A DNA stretch of 64,000 bases, taken from assembly GCA_028551475.1 (NCBI GenBank), contig CM052356.1, positions 28,051,884 through 28,115,883 of the forward strand, in the 5' to 3' direction. The stretch is from Casuarina equisetifolia (taxonomy: Eukaryota; Streptophyta; Magnoliopsida; Fagales; Casuarinaceae). The position numbers were made by a program, and so were the translations under genes. The notes beneath the pieces are model-generated. The model saw only the letters and a program-made list of their open reading frames with translations. It searched no databases and was not told the DNA's origin. Shown here one piece after another: positions 1 to 11,334 of this stretch (the stretch's first letter is position 1; the number at the start of each line of letters is the position of its first letter).

Positions 1-3000
1 CCTCCGTAATCCCTCTGCTTATTTATTTGCGGCCCAGCCTAAACTGTAAGCCTTCTTTATCCTTTCTTCCATATATGTTACCATAAATAGACTTCTTAAA
101 ATGCATTTAAACTCTAGGCCTTCCTAGAAAACCGAACTCTGATTTTGAGATAGCTACTTTTCCAACTGCTTACATCTTTGAATAAGTGCAGAGGACTGAA
201 TTTCCATACCCCTTGAATCAACGTGGTTTTCCAAGGATCAGTAACTAAATGTAAGCAAAACTAAACTCGAACTACATGCAGAAGACAGAACAAGTAAGCA
301 AAACTAAACTCGAACTACATGCAGAAGACAGAACAAGTAGGCAAAACTAACAACTAGACAAACTAAGGCATCAACACCTTGAACGTAAACGAAGAATCAA
401 GTGTGTTGGTACGTGAACTGCACACTTATCATGTAAAAAGTTTGATCGTTTTCAAGGGAAGATGTTCTGTGCACTGCACACATGGGCAAGGGATTTGGCC
501 GTCTCCGCCTGCAGAAAAAAGGCCTGGCTCATGGTGAGGCTCTTCCCGATAAGAGATTCTTTTCATTTTGACGTTGATTAATCAATTAATCACTTATCAG
601 ATCACTTTTATTGAAGTGAATTTTAATGATTTTAGTTATTTTTGTTGACTAAGCATTTGTTTTACTTGGATTCATATACATTTAAAAAAGGGAGAAAGTT
701 CCCATGAAACATGTCATCCATACACCAAGGCTCATAATTTTGCCCATAAAATTATTTACGACGGGTTCTACTTCTCTAACTCCAAACTATATTATTGTTA
801 GAGAATCGCAAAAAAGTAGTTTAATAAATATATAGACGTGTGTCCGGGCCACATGTATTTATATTTAAGGAATTATTCCTTTTGATGCGAGGTACAAGTA
901 ACAAGTTTAGTATTAAAAAAAAAAGAAAGTAATTTATCACCTAAACTATGTTGATGTTACCGAATTATGTAATTGATGTAAAAAGTGTAGTATTTGACAT
1001 GAATAGTCTAAATTAACTAATCATTGTACTATATCACTGTAGAATATAGATTTATGATATGAGATACATGTTTTTTGTATACGTGCACATATCTAATGAA
1101 AAGGTTCATAAAAGAAAAAAAATTGTAATGTAAAAACACGTTCTCAAATAAAAAATTTTAACTTATGTATTTGGTTATAAGAGAGATATACACATTTTAA
1201 TAAGAAATTACCTCTATAAAATATTCACCTAAGATAATAAAAAATTCTAATAGATCCATAAAATAATCACTTCATCTGTTAAATCTATAACTACAAATCT
1301 TTTTGGTTCTTACAAAAACTTGCTCTTATAATTGATGAAAACACCTAATTATACTCTCATTTAACTTTATTTACGTAAGTAAAACTAAATTTTATGTGTC
1401 ATCATGTCCTATATAAAATTTGCTATAACCTAACATATACAAATTGAACAAAATTACTAGACATAAATCATTTGAAAAGAAGTTATAACAAATCAACATT
1501 AGTTTTGATATCATGCAAGTAAGTTAAGAGTTTAATTCAAGAATTAGCTAATAAATTTGTAAAAGTATATTTATATTTAAATATTATCTAAACATATTTT
1601 TTAATATAAAAATAAAAATATTGTTCCTAAAAAGACCGACCTGAAAGTCAATGAAGTGACTAGTGACCTGGAATTATTCCTTAAAATGCCTTTGGAATAT
1701 GCTATGGGTATTTGGACGATGCCAGTGCCCCCTCCTGGAGCCGATGGAGACACCTCGTGGTTCAACCAATCCAACTGAGAATCGACCTCTTTATTCCAAT
1801 CGCATCAAACTCAACGAACACCATCAAATGCCCTGTCCCTTTTATGTTTCTCTCTACTCTCCACTTTTCTTCTCACATTTCCACCTCATGGACTATGCTA
1901 CTCGAATAATTGGCTCCTGTCCCTTTGCACTTGTTACGGATAATTATTGTTATTCAATGATAAAAAGTACTTTTACTTTTGCATGGCTTTTTTTTTTTTT
2001 TTTTTATCAAATTAACTTCACTGTCTACTTGAATAATTGGCTGGTGAATATTTCATAATCATACAAATATTATATTCTTAATATGTGTGTGAGACAACAT
2101 CAACATAATTATAAATAAAGAAAATATTTATCTTCTAACTCTTCTTTAGTTAGTTTTTAAGTTGATTCTTTAAAATTTTTAACATGGTATATAGTCTATA
2201 TTGAGTTTGTTCTACCATATACATCCTTAAGCTAAATGTCGTTTAATATATGTACAAGACAAAAATTTGACACCAGATTTATAATCCTTCATAATAAAAT
2301 TTAAATAAAAAAGGTGTATATCTAATTTTTGAATTAATTCTTAAATTATACTTTGCACTTTCTATCATACTAATAACAAAATTTTTAAAATTGTAATGAT
2401 TTAGGGTGTTAAAATTTAATGATTTCACTCAAAAGTTCATTATTTAAGAACCTCTGAATAGCCATGATCAGGATCCTCCTGACACGAACCCTGAACCAAA
2501 CCATGGCAATCAACTAATCCAATCATTGGAGACAAGCAGATAATGTTCCGTAAAAAAAAAAAAATTCCTGGCCTGCGGATAACCAACAAACATAAAAAAT
2601 TGAATGAACAAAAGCAGGTTCGAATGCTGCCAACGGTTGACGGATGTTATACCAAGTCTACGAAGTTTAAATATCATACCAAATAAAGGGGACAGACAAT
2701 TAAAGGTCTAGTTTTGCTAGCTCCATTTGAGTCTTATCTTTTAGGTACATAATACCAAAACGATGTTTAAAACATTGCTATAAGTTTTGCCGTTTCCACT
2801 TACAGGTTCTGTGTGGGGTGGGGAGAACTGCAAGAGGAAGGGCCAGTGGAAGGGGAGAGGAGTGGGTGTTAGTCATTTGATCGGAGTGGGAGACAATGTT
2901 TAATCAACCAAATTGCTGATTAGGATAACATGAAAATGACTTCAAATAATTAGTTTATGACCTTAAAGGACAGGCTCAATTTGACTTCTTGACACCTCCT

Positions 3001-3960
3001 AATTCTATAATCCAAAAATCATTTCTATGCCAGTTTAGTTTGCATTTTAATCAAACAAGTCGTATAGAAATAACTCCAAGACAGCCAAAAACAGATAAAA
3101 TGGATAGCTGATCCATGACATAACACATGCTTTAGTCATAAATTAACTATTAAAAGCTTTCGTATCTTAACAAAATCGAGTTACTATTAAAAAATAGGAA
3201 TTCTAATATTTTAAAATGTCTAGACTTATTTAAAACAAGAAAAATGATCTTCAATTATACAATATATGTCATTATTATCTTGATAATTTACAATAATCTT
3301 TGTTATAGTATGAGTAGTTTATTTCACATTATTAAAAGATAAGCTTGTAAAGATATTAATAAGATAATAAATACTACTAACTTATGAATCGATTTTTAAG
3401 TTAAATAATAAATTTGTTATTACATATGTGCATATACAATGACTCTTCTAAAAATCAAGAAAAGAAAGACTAGGAATGAGTGCGTTCAAGATAAGAAATG
3501 AGACAACCCATTAAGGAGAGACTTTTCAGCTGAAGAAATCCATTAATTATGAACTAACATGGCTGGTGACAAATTAAAAATTTTTAACTTAATTTTGCTT
3601 ATTCGGTGTTAATATGAACCAATTAATAATAGTTCAATGTGGGCAGGTTTCGATCTGTATGGTTCTTGTCTAGATCATAATTTAATCTTGTATCACCCTT
3701 TATGGAAAAGTTCTACCCCAAAAAGAGAAGAGAATATTTAATTATTAAAAAAACTCTTTTTTTTTTGGCAATATTTATTACGCTGAATAAAAATATGAGA
3801 TTTTTACTTGCATTATTTTGAGTTTGACGAGCTACCAAACCCTGGCTTTTAGTTCAGGCAGATGCAAACTGATACGGAGGGTTCTTTTTTAATATGCAAT
3901 TTGTATTAATTAATGTCTCATTAGATAATAAAGAGAAATTTAATTATTGTTAATTCTTTC
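1..3960. other. AT-rich intergenic spacer
   Basis: I see no credible coding region here. The stretch is AT-rich with many short homopolymer runs. Its open frames are short, start mostly in low-complexity sequence and resemble no family I know. A 43-bp tandem repeat lies at its left end and is listed separately. From about 3.96 kb the composition becomes pyrimidine-rich, as expected for the 5' leader of the DUF789 gene that follows. Confidence 0.6.
251..350. repeat. 43-bp direct tandem repeat, about 2.3 copies
   Basis: Copies begin at 251, 294 and 337, each opening with GTAAGCAAAACTAA or, in the third, GTAGGCAAAACTAA. The first two copies are nearly identical and the third is partial. The repeat does not encode anything obvious. 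It looks like a simple local slippage or duplication product. Confidence 0.85.
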
Positions 3961-4493
3961 CCTTCGTTTATAATGCAGTCTGGTTGAAGCCTCCTTTCCC
4001 ATCTCTCTATCTCTCGGCGCTTTGCTTCACGCCTTTTACCCTTGTTTCTTCCCCAGGACAATACCCATTCAATGCCAATTGCTTGCTTCTTGGCTTTGAA
4101 TCTTTCTCATCCTATCTTTGCTATTTTCTCTTGAAGACAAGTTTCTGAGATTTCTGGATTTCTTGGGTCTGATCGCTTGAAGCATACTTCTGATTCGTTT
4201 TTGGTTATATCACGCTGTTAGTTGGGTTTTCGAGTTCCAGGAGAGTGGGGCATTTTGACTCTTATGTTAGATTCACCCACTTGCTAAGACTTCTGCGAAA
4301 CTAAAGCATTCACAGAGCTAATCCTTCTGTGTTCATATATCTTGGTTGGTTGGTTGGTCGGTTGGATTTTCCAGTTTCTTTGTGATAAAGAAAAGGCTAA
4401 GCAAAACAATAAGATCTTAGAATCTTTACGCGATTTTTGTTTTCCCACTTTTTTTGTGTTTTCCTCCGTTTTCTCCGCAACCAAACGGTGGAA

Positions 4494-7400
4494 ATGTTGG
4501 GGACTGGGTTGCGCTTCGGGCCTCTGCGCGGTGAGGACCGGTTTTATGTCCCTGTGAAAGCTAGAAAAGGTCAAAATCCAAAAAACCAAGGTCGGAAAGC
4601 TAATAACGGTGATGAGAATGAGAATCTGGAATCATCTGCAAAGAACAAAGATCCTTCCAAGTCATTGGCGAAGCCCTCTGTGGAGCAATCCGTAAAGCCT
4701 GTTAGTAACCTTGATAGATTCTTGGCGTCTACCACGCCTTCGGTCCCAGTCCAATATTTATCCAAGGTTGATCTTTTATCTTTTCTTTGCACCTACTTTG
4801 TTGTAGTTTTTCTTTGGTTCCTGATGGCGTGTAGGGGAAAGTAGTGAGCATCATAATTCTGTTTGTTGGGTTTCGTTGTAGTTTGGACCTGATACAGATA
4901 GGCGGCACTCAACCGAGCGTTTATATCTATTTTGTCACTGCATCACTTTTTCAGTATCTTTCATGCTTTCTTCACAAAATCCATAGGAGGAATGGAAAGA
5001 ATGCCGCCCCAGAATTTTGAACCTTTTCTCTTTTTTTTTCGTGGGTAAATTTCTTTGTTGAAGTACTGAGGGTCAAAGGGAATGATCGGCTTCAGTCAGC
5101 CAAGCTTTATTCAGCTCTTTTTCTTGTTGCTTTAATTCGTTAAATAGCTTATTTTTGGGGCGAGTCAGTGAATTTTTATTTACAGAAGAGCAGGATTGAG
5201 TGTTGATTATTCGTGTAATTATTACCTCTGCTAATATGTGTCCAGAGTAGAGTTTCTCACACCCGTGGGTCTCGGTAAAAGTTTTCTGATCTTCTTTTCT
5301 TGTAGACGACGATGAGGGGGTGGAGGACTTGTGATGTTGAGTTTCAACCGTATTTCATGTTGAATGATCTATGGGAGACATTTAAGGAATGGAGCGCTTA
5401 CGGGGCAGGAGTGCCTTTGGTACTTGATGAGGATCATTCTATTGTTCAATATTACGTTCCATTCTTATCTGGCATCCAATTGTACGGTGAACCTGATACC
5501 AAGCCAAGGTAGTATTTGATTACTCATTCGTCGTTTCTTCTCTATAATCCTCTTATCTAAGGCCAATCTTGTTTTATTTTGGAGAGTCATGCCTCTTGTT
5601 CCATGTTGTACTTACTGCTCCCATCAGTTTTCTGACACTAAGTTTGAGAAGAACTTGCTGAAAGATGTTTGAGATTGGAACCAAATCTTTAATCATGTAA
5701 ATGGCACTTTTATTCCGAAAGTAAATTTGTTCCTAGTTATGTGCTAGTCAGAATTACTTGTAGATTGTCTCCTTCGCAGTTAAGACCACTAACTGTCTCT
5801 AACTTTCTACCGAGAAACATTTTCACATTGGCGGCACTTTAACCTTCGTTCACAGCGTTTCATCTTCGGGCTCATACAAGAATCCAGAAAAATCTTTGCT
5901 TGGGATTTTTTCGTTTGTTAATTTGGAAAATTTTGCCATCCATGGGGAGTCTATCTGGTTCGGGGAAGTTGATTATTGGAGCTTCTCCAAAATTGGGGCC
6001 CGGAGTGAACACATTGTCATATGAAGTTGACTGGCTTGGTCCCTCAAATTTCTTTTTTGAACAGAACCATTAACATGGTTTATTTATGTCCGCAGGAGAT
6101 TGAGTTTGTAATTTGGTTTTACTCAATGTTTTTTCTTGATAAAAGTTCTGTTTTGAGGTCCTTTAAAACTTTATTGGTAGGTTATGTAGGATAGAGATGA
6201 TATGAAATGCTATATATGTAATGACCCGACGGAAGTGTTAGTCATATTTGCATTATTGATCCAAAAAGACCATCGAACTTGGGCCTCGTAGAATCATTTT
6301 TGAAATCCAGTTTCACCTAGTAAGAAACCGATATGGAATTTAGTAGTCACACAGAACATTTATATTCTGCTCAAATTTTTTCCAGACCTCATAATTTCTT
6401 CCTCTCAATTCCTTCGATAGGGCTCACATCATGTTCCAATTTTCAAGTGCTACATGATGTTATTAAGTTGCTCTGGTATCATTTGCAATATTGTAGGAAA
6501 AGCTTTAGACATATCTGTACACTAATCTAAAAGGATTGGTCAAGTTACAATTGGAGTTCCCTAAAATCACTATAATGCCTATTCTCACCTATAAAAAATC
6601 AATCTGGGACTTTGTAATCCTAAGACACCTTAATAGTCCATCCACTTTATGTAAACAGCTTACTCATGCAATGTAAACACATTAGAACTTCATCTCCTAC
6701 GAGTTTTTAATCAATTTTCTTGATTTGTTTCTTTTTCTTAGAACAACAATTCAAAAGCCTTTATTATAATGTGCTGATGGGCATTTGAGTTTGGATTCTT
6801 GCTGTGCACTCATAATAATCTCTATTACATTGTCATTGGACAAGTGGATCAACCATTTATTATTCTCACTTGATGATGTAATTTACTTGTCACCTAATAA
6901 ATTCTACCTTGCAAAGGAATCATGACAATTATGAGAAAATTGACAAGATCTTTTTTTTTTTTTTGTCTAGGATAAATGGATAGTCAGAGCTAAAAGTTCT
7001 TCCTTTCTGTTGACACCACATTTAATTGGTTTGATATCCTACATGTATTTGGTATTCTGAGAATCTTTAAGCAAACACCTACTGTTGACAAATAGTCCCT
7101 TTCTGTTTGTCCTTGCGCCACATAAATTACTGTTGTTGGGTCATTAGGTATATTAGTTTCACTCTTACTCTTTGAAGTTCATTTGTGGAAGGAAAGGATG
7201 TCATATCTTTTAATATGCTTCACCTTTTCCTTTGTTATATTGTATCTCTTAATGTTTGTAGCATTTTTCCATTGCAATTTTTTATGATACTCCTGTTACC
7301 TTCTCCTATCTTCTGCTCCATATTGTTCATCTTTTGTGTGTGTGTTTCCCCCCCTTTTTCCTCCTTTTTAGTTCTGGTGTGATTCCTCATGTAATTGCAG

Positions 7401-8250
7401 GCGACAATATGTTGGTTTCTAACTAATCTGATTGTCATTTGGTTAGACAAGCTGGTGAAGACAGCGACTCTGACTCCTATAGGGATTCAAGCAGCGACGG
7501 AAGCAGTGACTATGAAATTGATAAAGGCGTAAAATTCACAAGGGAACAGCAGACTCATCTCCATCTAAAAAGTGATGCCCCAATTAGCTTGGACAAATTG
7601 TCTATAAATGATGTACAGAGTGGCAGGCGAGAAGGCTTTTCTAGTGACAGCAGCGAAGGAGAAAATTCTCAAGGTCAGCTGCTCTTTGAGTTCCTTGAGC
7701 AGGATCTCCCTTATTCCCGTGAACCATTAGCTGACAAGGTTAGCTTTATTCTTGATACTGCTTTCTTGTGTAAGTTTTTGTCTGAACTCTGAATTTTAGT
7801 TCTTGTATTATTGTGCCAGATATTAGATTTCGCATGCCGGTATCCTGGATTGAAGACATTGAGAAGTTGTGATTTACTGCCAGCCAGTTGGATGTCTGTG
7901 GCATGGTATGATTCAATGAAATCTATGTTATTGCATTATTCTGTACTTTGCCTGGATTGATGTGTCCGATAATATTTTCTTGCAGGTATCCTATATACCG
8001 AATACCCACGGGCCCAACCTTAAAAGATCTAGATGCTTGCTTCTTAACATACCACAACCTTTCCACCCCCACGACAGGTGATCTTAGCCTTTTAATTATT
8101 CATATTGTTGTACTTTGCTGCCTCTCTCTCTCTCTCCTTCTTTTTTTTTTTTCCTCCCTCTACAGTGATTCAAACCTGTTTTTTTTTTGGTCTGTTCTAT
8201 ATTCATTTCATGGAAGGATACCTTCTCCATTTCCTTACTCTTCTTCATGT

Positions 8251-8286
<36 letters not shown>

Positions 8287-8754
8287 TCACACACGCGCGC
8301 GCACGCACGCACGCACGCATGCACGAATGCACGAAGAGAGACACTGATGGACCAAATATAGTAAATAAATAGTGCACAATATATTGGATAGAGCCACAGC
8401 AACTCTTTTGGGTTTGATAACTTCAGCTCAATTTCATTCTAAGTTTGACATCTTAAATCTATGGTACCTCTGCAGTTATCTAGATGGTTCAAATGTCTGA
8501 TCTGAGATGATTTTGCAGGTATGGAGAGTTTCCTGGCTCCAATAAGTGAGATCAATGGTGTCCCGAAGATTCCCTTGGTTGCTTTTGGAATGGCATCGTA
8601 TAAGTTAAAAGGATCCATGTGGGCACAGAATGGGGTTAGTGAATCTCAACTGGCGAATTCCCTCATGCAGGCTGCCGAGAACTGGCTCAGACTGCTTCAG
8701 GTCAATCACCCAGATTTCCAGTTCTTTGCTTCTCATGGGATGTATTACAGATGA
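4494..8754 (+). CDS. DUF789 family protein, six exons, 393 aa
   Basis: Exons are 4494-4766, 5306-5508, 7447-7738, 7820-7905, 7986-8077 and 8519-8754. All junctions are GT-AG and the 1,182-nt frame closes exactly. The start is the ATG of [18 protein letters not shown]. The N-terminal third is basic and low in complexity. The family core begins around residue 75 ([19 protein letters not shown]) and continues through [12 protein letters not shown], the block around [19 protein letters not shown], a Ser/Asp-rich insert ([18 protein letters not shown], a likely phosphorylation region), [20 protein letters not shown], a [12 protein letters not shown] block and a C-terminal MASYKLKG...HPDFQFF segment. 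This is the full domain order of plant DUF789 proteins; no biochemical function is known to me. Intron 2 is unusually long (1.9 kb). Intron 5 carries a compound dinucleotide repeat. A CT-rich leader lies upstream at about 3.96-4.49 kb. Confidence 0.93.
8249..8336. repeat. Compound microsatellite (TC)n-(AC)n-(GC)n-(GCAC)n
   Basis: Inside intron 5 of the DUF789 gene an uninterrupted TC run passes into an AC run, then CGCGCGCG, then repeated GCAC units. From about 8270 to 8330 nearly every step alternates pyrimidine and purine, the classic composition for Z-DNA. The neighbouring polypyrimidine run, with its mirror symmetry, could also form a triplex. Confidence 0.9.
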
Positions 8755-9720
8755 AATCGAGAGATGACAAGCAGCTGACTTACCCTTACTCGCCGCCAAT
8801 CATAAAGATTTTAAGTTCCATGTTGAATGCATGGTCAAACTGGGATACTTGGTGAAGCTTATACCGTGTGGATTTCCTGGAAAAGAAACAGAGGAACATG
8901 TGGATGATTAATCACGTGCAAAACTTGATTTAAAAAAAAAAAAGAAAAAAAAAAGAAAGAAAGAGGGGGAGGGGAAAGTGAAAAAACCAGTGGTGCAAGT
9001 GGAAGATAAATAAGATCAAATTGAGAGGTGGGGAAGAAAGAGGCAGAATAAAGATAAACACACGGGGATTGACATGTGGTGGCCGAGCAAAGAATGTTAT
9101 TCTTCTGCAAGCTGATATTGCATATAAATTCCTACAAGCTCCTTTTTGCCTCTTTAGTTCATGTCATAGTGAGGGATAGATGAGCAATTACAAGTCTTCA
9201 TGAGGCAGTTGGTTGATGTATAAATAGTTGACGAATATAACTTTGCTGTGCAGAACCCCTTGATAAACTTGAATGTCTGTGATGAGTAGTGAAGTGAGAT
9301 AGGAAAGAACTTTTTATGTTTGGGGTACTTACTTCGCTTTCGAATTCAGTTCAATATGTTTTTGCAGTAGATGATTGTAATTAATCTGTATGAAACTCAT
9401 TGTAATTTGCCTAGACAACAGAAAACTTGTTTCTTCATGTTGTATTGGGGGAGATGGGTTGCTTTCTTTGTGCAATCGGTAAATCACATTATCCAAAAAA
9501 TGCCTCTAGGATGAAATTGTTCCATATAAGCTTTATGTTAAGAAGGGACTTATCTTGTATGAACATACATGGTCGTCGTACAAAAAAGTAATAATTTGAG
9601 CAAATGTTTTCTCGGTTATTCCAAAAGGATGCTTGTTGAAAACATGCCGGATTTCCGGGGAGAAAACGTAATAAATTGTATTTGCATGGGTACCTGAGCA
9701 AATTCAAATAAATTAACAAA
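8755..9720. other. DUF789 3' UTR and spacer
   Basis: This is the sequence after the DUF789 stop codon and before the kinesin promoter. It contains an A-rich patch near 8931-8965 and AT-rich sequence with AATAAA-like words. No reading frame in it looks coding. Confidence 0.5.
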
Positions 9721-9733
9721 AAAGAAAACAAAA

Positions 9734-9867
9734 CCGTTGCAACTCGAAACCCGGACCCACTTTCAGACTCGGCCATTAACACATGGAAACGTAAAACAAA
9801 ATACGAAATGAAAAATCCAGCAGTGAAAGAGGAACTAGCCGTTGGGGGCCCCAAATTCAAACCCGTT
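9734..9867 (+). promoter_or_regulatory. Three MSA-like elements (CCGTT cores) upstream of the NACK1 kinesin
   Basis: The M-phase-specific activator element has the consensus YCYAACGGYYA, read on the other strand as TRRCCGTTRGR. TAGCCGTTGGG at 9836-9846 matches this at all 11 positions. Two further CCGTT cores lie at 9734-9738 and 9863-9867 with partial flank matches. Three cores within 135 bp, just upstream of a (GA)n run and the probable leader, fit the known control of NACK1-type kinesins by three-repeat MYB factors at G2/M. The sites are seen directly; their activity is inferred. Confidence 0.6.
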
Positions 9868-9876
9868 GGTCGGGGG

Positions 9877-9916
<40 letters not shown>

Positions 9917-10012
9917 CCACAGTAGCTTTTGTTTTCATTTCATAAAGCTTAAGACAAAGAGCGCTCAAATCTTAGAAGAAAGCTTTCTCTCTCTCTCTCT
10001 CTCTCTCTCGCT
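9877..10012. repeat. (GA)n and (CT)n runs at the kinesin promoter/leader
   Basis: A GA run at about 9880-9915 is followed 70 bp later by a CT run at about 9985-10010. The two are complementary and could pair or act as a GAGA-type promoter feature. The second sits at the probable start of the 5' leader. Such CT-rich leaders are common in plant genes. Confidence 0.75.
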
Positions 10013-11334
10013 TTCTCTAGTTCTGACGCTCCTCTCTTCCTCTCTCTAGAATTCTCCATCTGTTCTCTCTCAGGAACACTCTGTCTGTTCATCGTGAGTA
10101 AGTAAGCTTGTTCGTCGATTCTCCCGGCATCGTCCGCCGGATCTGAGCGTTCGTCGAAAAAATCTCGAGTTTCGAGGGCTTCTGTGAGTACTTATCATTT
10201 TTCCTGTCTTATATTTCGTCTCGTCTTCCATATTTGGTCAGATTTCAGAGAGATGCTCAAATGTCATTGTCGAATGGGGGAAGTTTGAAGATCTTTTCTT
10301 GGAAATTTCCTTATTCGCTATAGAGTGTTTAAATTTCCTTCTCTGTGTTCGACTTCAGGTTGAGTTTGATGTAAATGAAGATTAAGTCAGTGGAATTTGG
10401 TTTTTAATCAAGTTTCCTTTCATGACTCAATGCGCTCTCTGTTATGTCCATTTAAAAATGGAAATGTTTCGGATTTTTTTTTTGGTTTTTTCATGATCAT
10501 CAACTTATGTTCCTTCTTTCCTTTCAAATTGGTGAGCCGTATTTTTTTTCGGTTATGCTGTTCCTCAAAAATGAGGAAAAAGTGGCTAATTCCAATTTTT
10601 CACTTTGTAAGCTTTTATCGACATTTGTTTTGAGCCGTCTGATCCAGAAATATCTGAAGTTGTCTAAGCCTCGTTTTTCTGATCAATATCTGTGCTTGAT
10701 AAGGCTCATCGATAAGTATAAGTTCTCCTGTTCAATTTTCAAGGACAAAATATGTTGCTCTTTCTGCTTAAACTTGGAACGCTTTAAAATCTTCTATTGT
10801 TCTCTTTCAGAACAACACTAAAAAAAAGAAAGAACTTGATTTTCTGTTTGATTGGCATTTTGAGGCAAGTCTCCGGGAAAATTCGGAGAAGCAAGTGCAA
10901 TACCATTTCAGGCAATGCCTCAAGTTGATAAAATACCAGGTTCCCCGAAAATTTTCGTGGGCTCAATTTTTTTCTTTTTTCCTCATTTCCCTTGTTCCTT
11001 TTCTTTTTCGCTTATTGTTGTGATGCATCTTATTGTACATTTTGACGTACTATTAGGAGGTTTTTGTTGGATTGCTTTTACGAAAAATCTTAATCAACCA
11101 AGTGTAATGAGTTGCAATCATTTTTGTTTACATTATTGTTTTGGTCATAGACTGACCACAATTGATTTTAACAGATACGTTTTGGATCTGGCAGCTGCCG
11201 ATTTGCTACTACTTCTTTCATACAGAGAGCGAGAGTTCGACTTTCTAGCCCCTTGTGGGTAGGCGAGTTCCCATTTCTGCTTTGTGTTCGTGTTCAACCT
11301 TTGAGCAGCAGAGCAATAAGTTTTGAGCTTCAAA
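10013..11334 (+). other. Kinesin 5' leader with probable 5'-UTR intron(s)
   Basis: After the CT-rich run the sequence reads like a spliced 5' UTR. A good donor (CTGTGAGTA) occurs at 10183-10191, and an acceptor-like TTTTAACAG ends at about 11174, 161 nt before the start codon. Several short upstream ATGs lie in this interval, which supports its removal by splicing. I could not fix the exact exon borders without transcript data. Confidence 0.4.

Noticed and set aside
494-560. Short ATG frame starting MGKGFGRLRLQKKG
   Set aside because: The basic start resembles a ribosomal protein, but the frame ends within about 25 codons and no continuing exon was found.
1663-2058. 131-codon frame in the left spacer
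   Set aside because: The translation is rich in low-complexity Phe and Ser and crosses a long T run. No family or promoter supports it.
8096-8377. Overlapping frames of His-Thr, Cys-Val and Arg-Glu repeats
   Set aside because: These are translations of the TC/AC/GC microsatellite in an intron.
9489-9968. 159-codon minus frame before the kinesin
   Set aside because: It includes a Leu-Ser run from the (GA)n repeat and lies in the kinesin promoter. No homology is recognisable.
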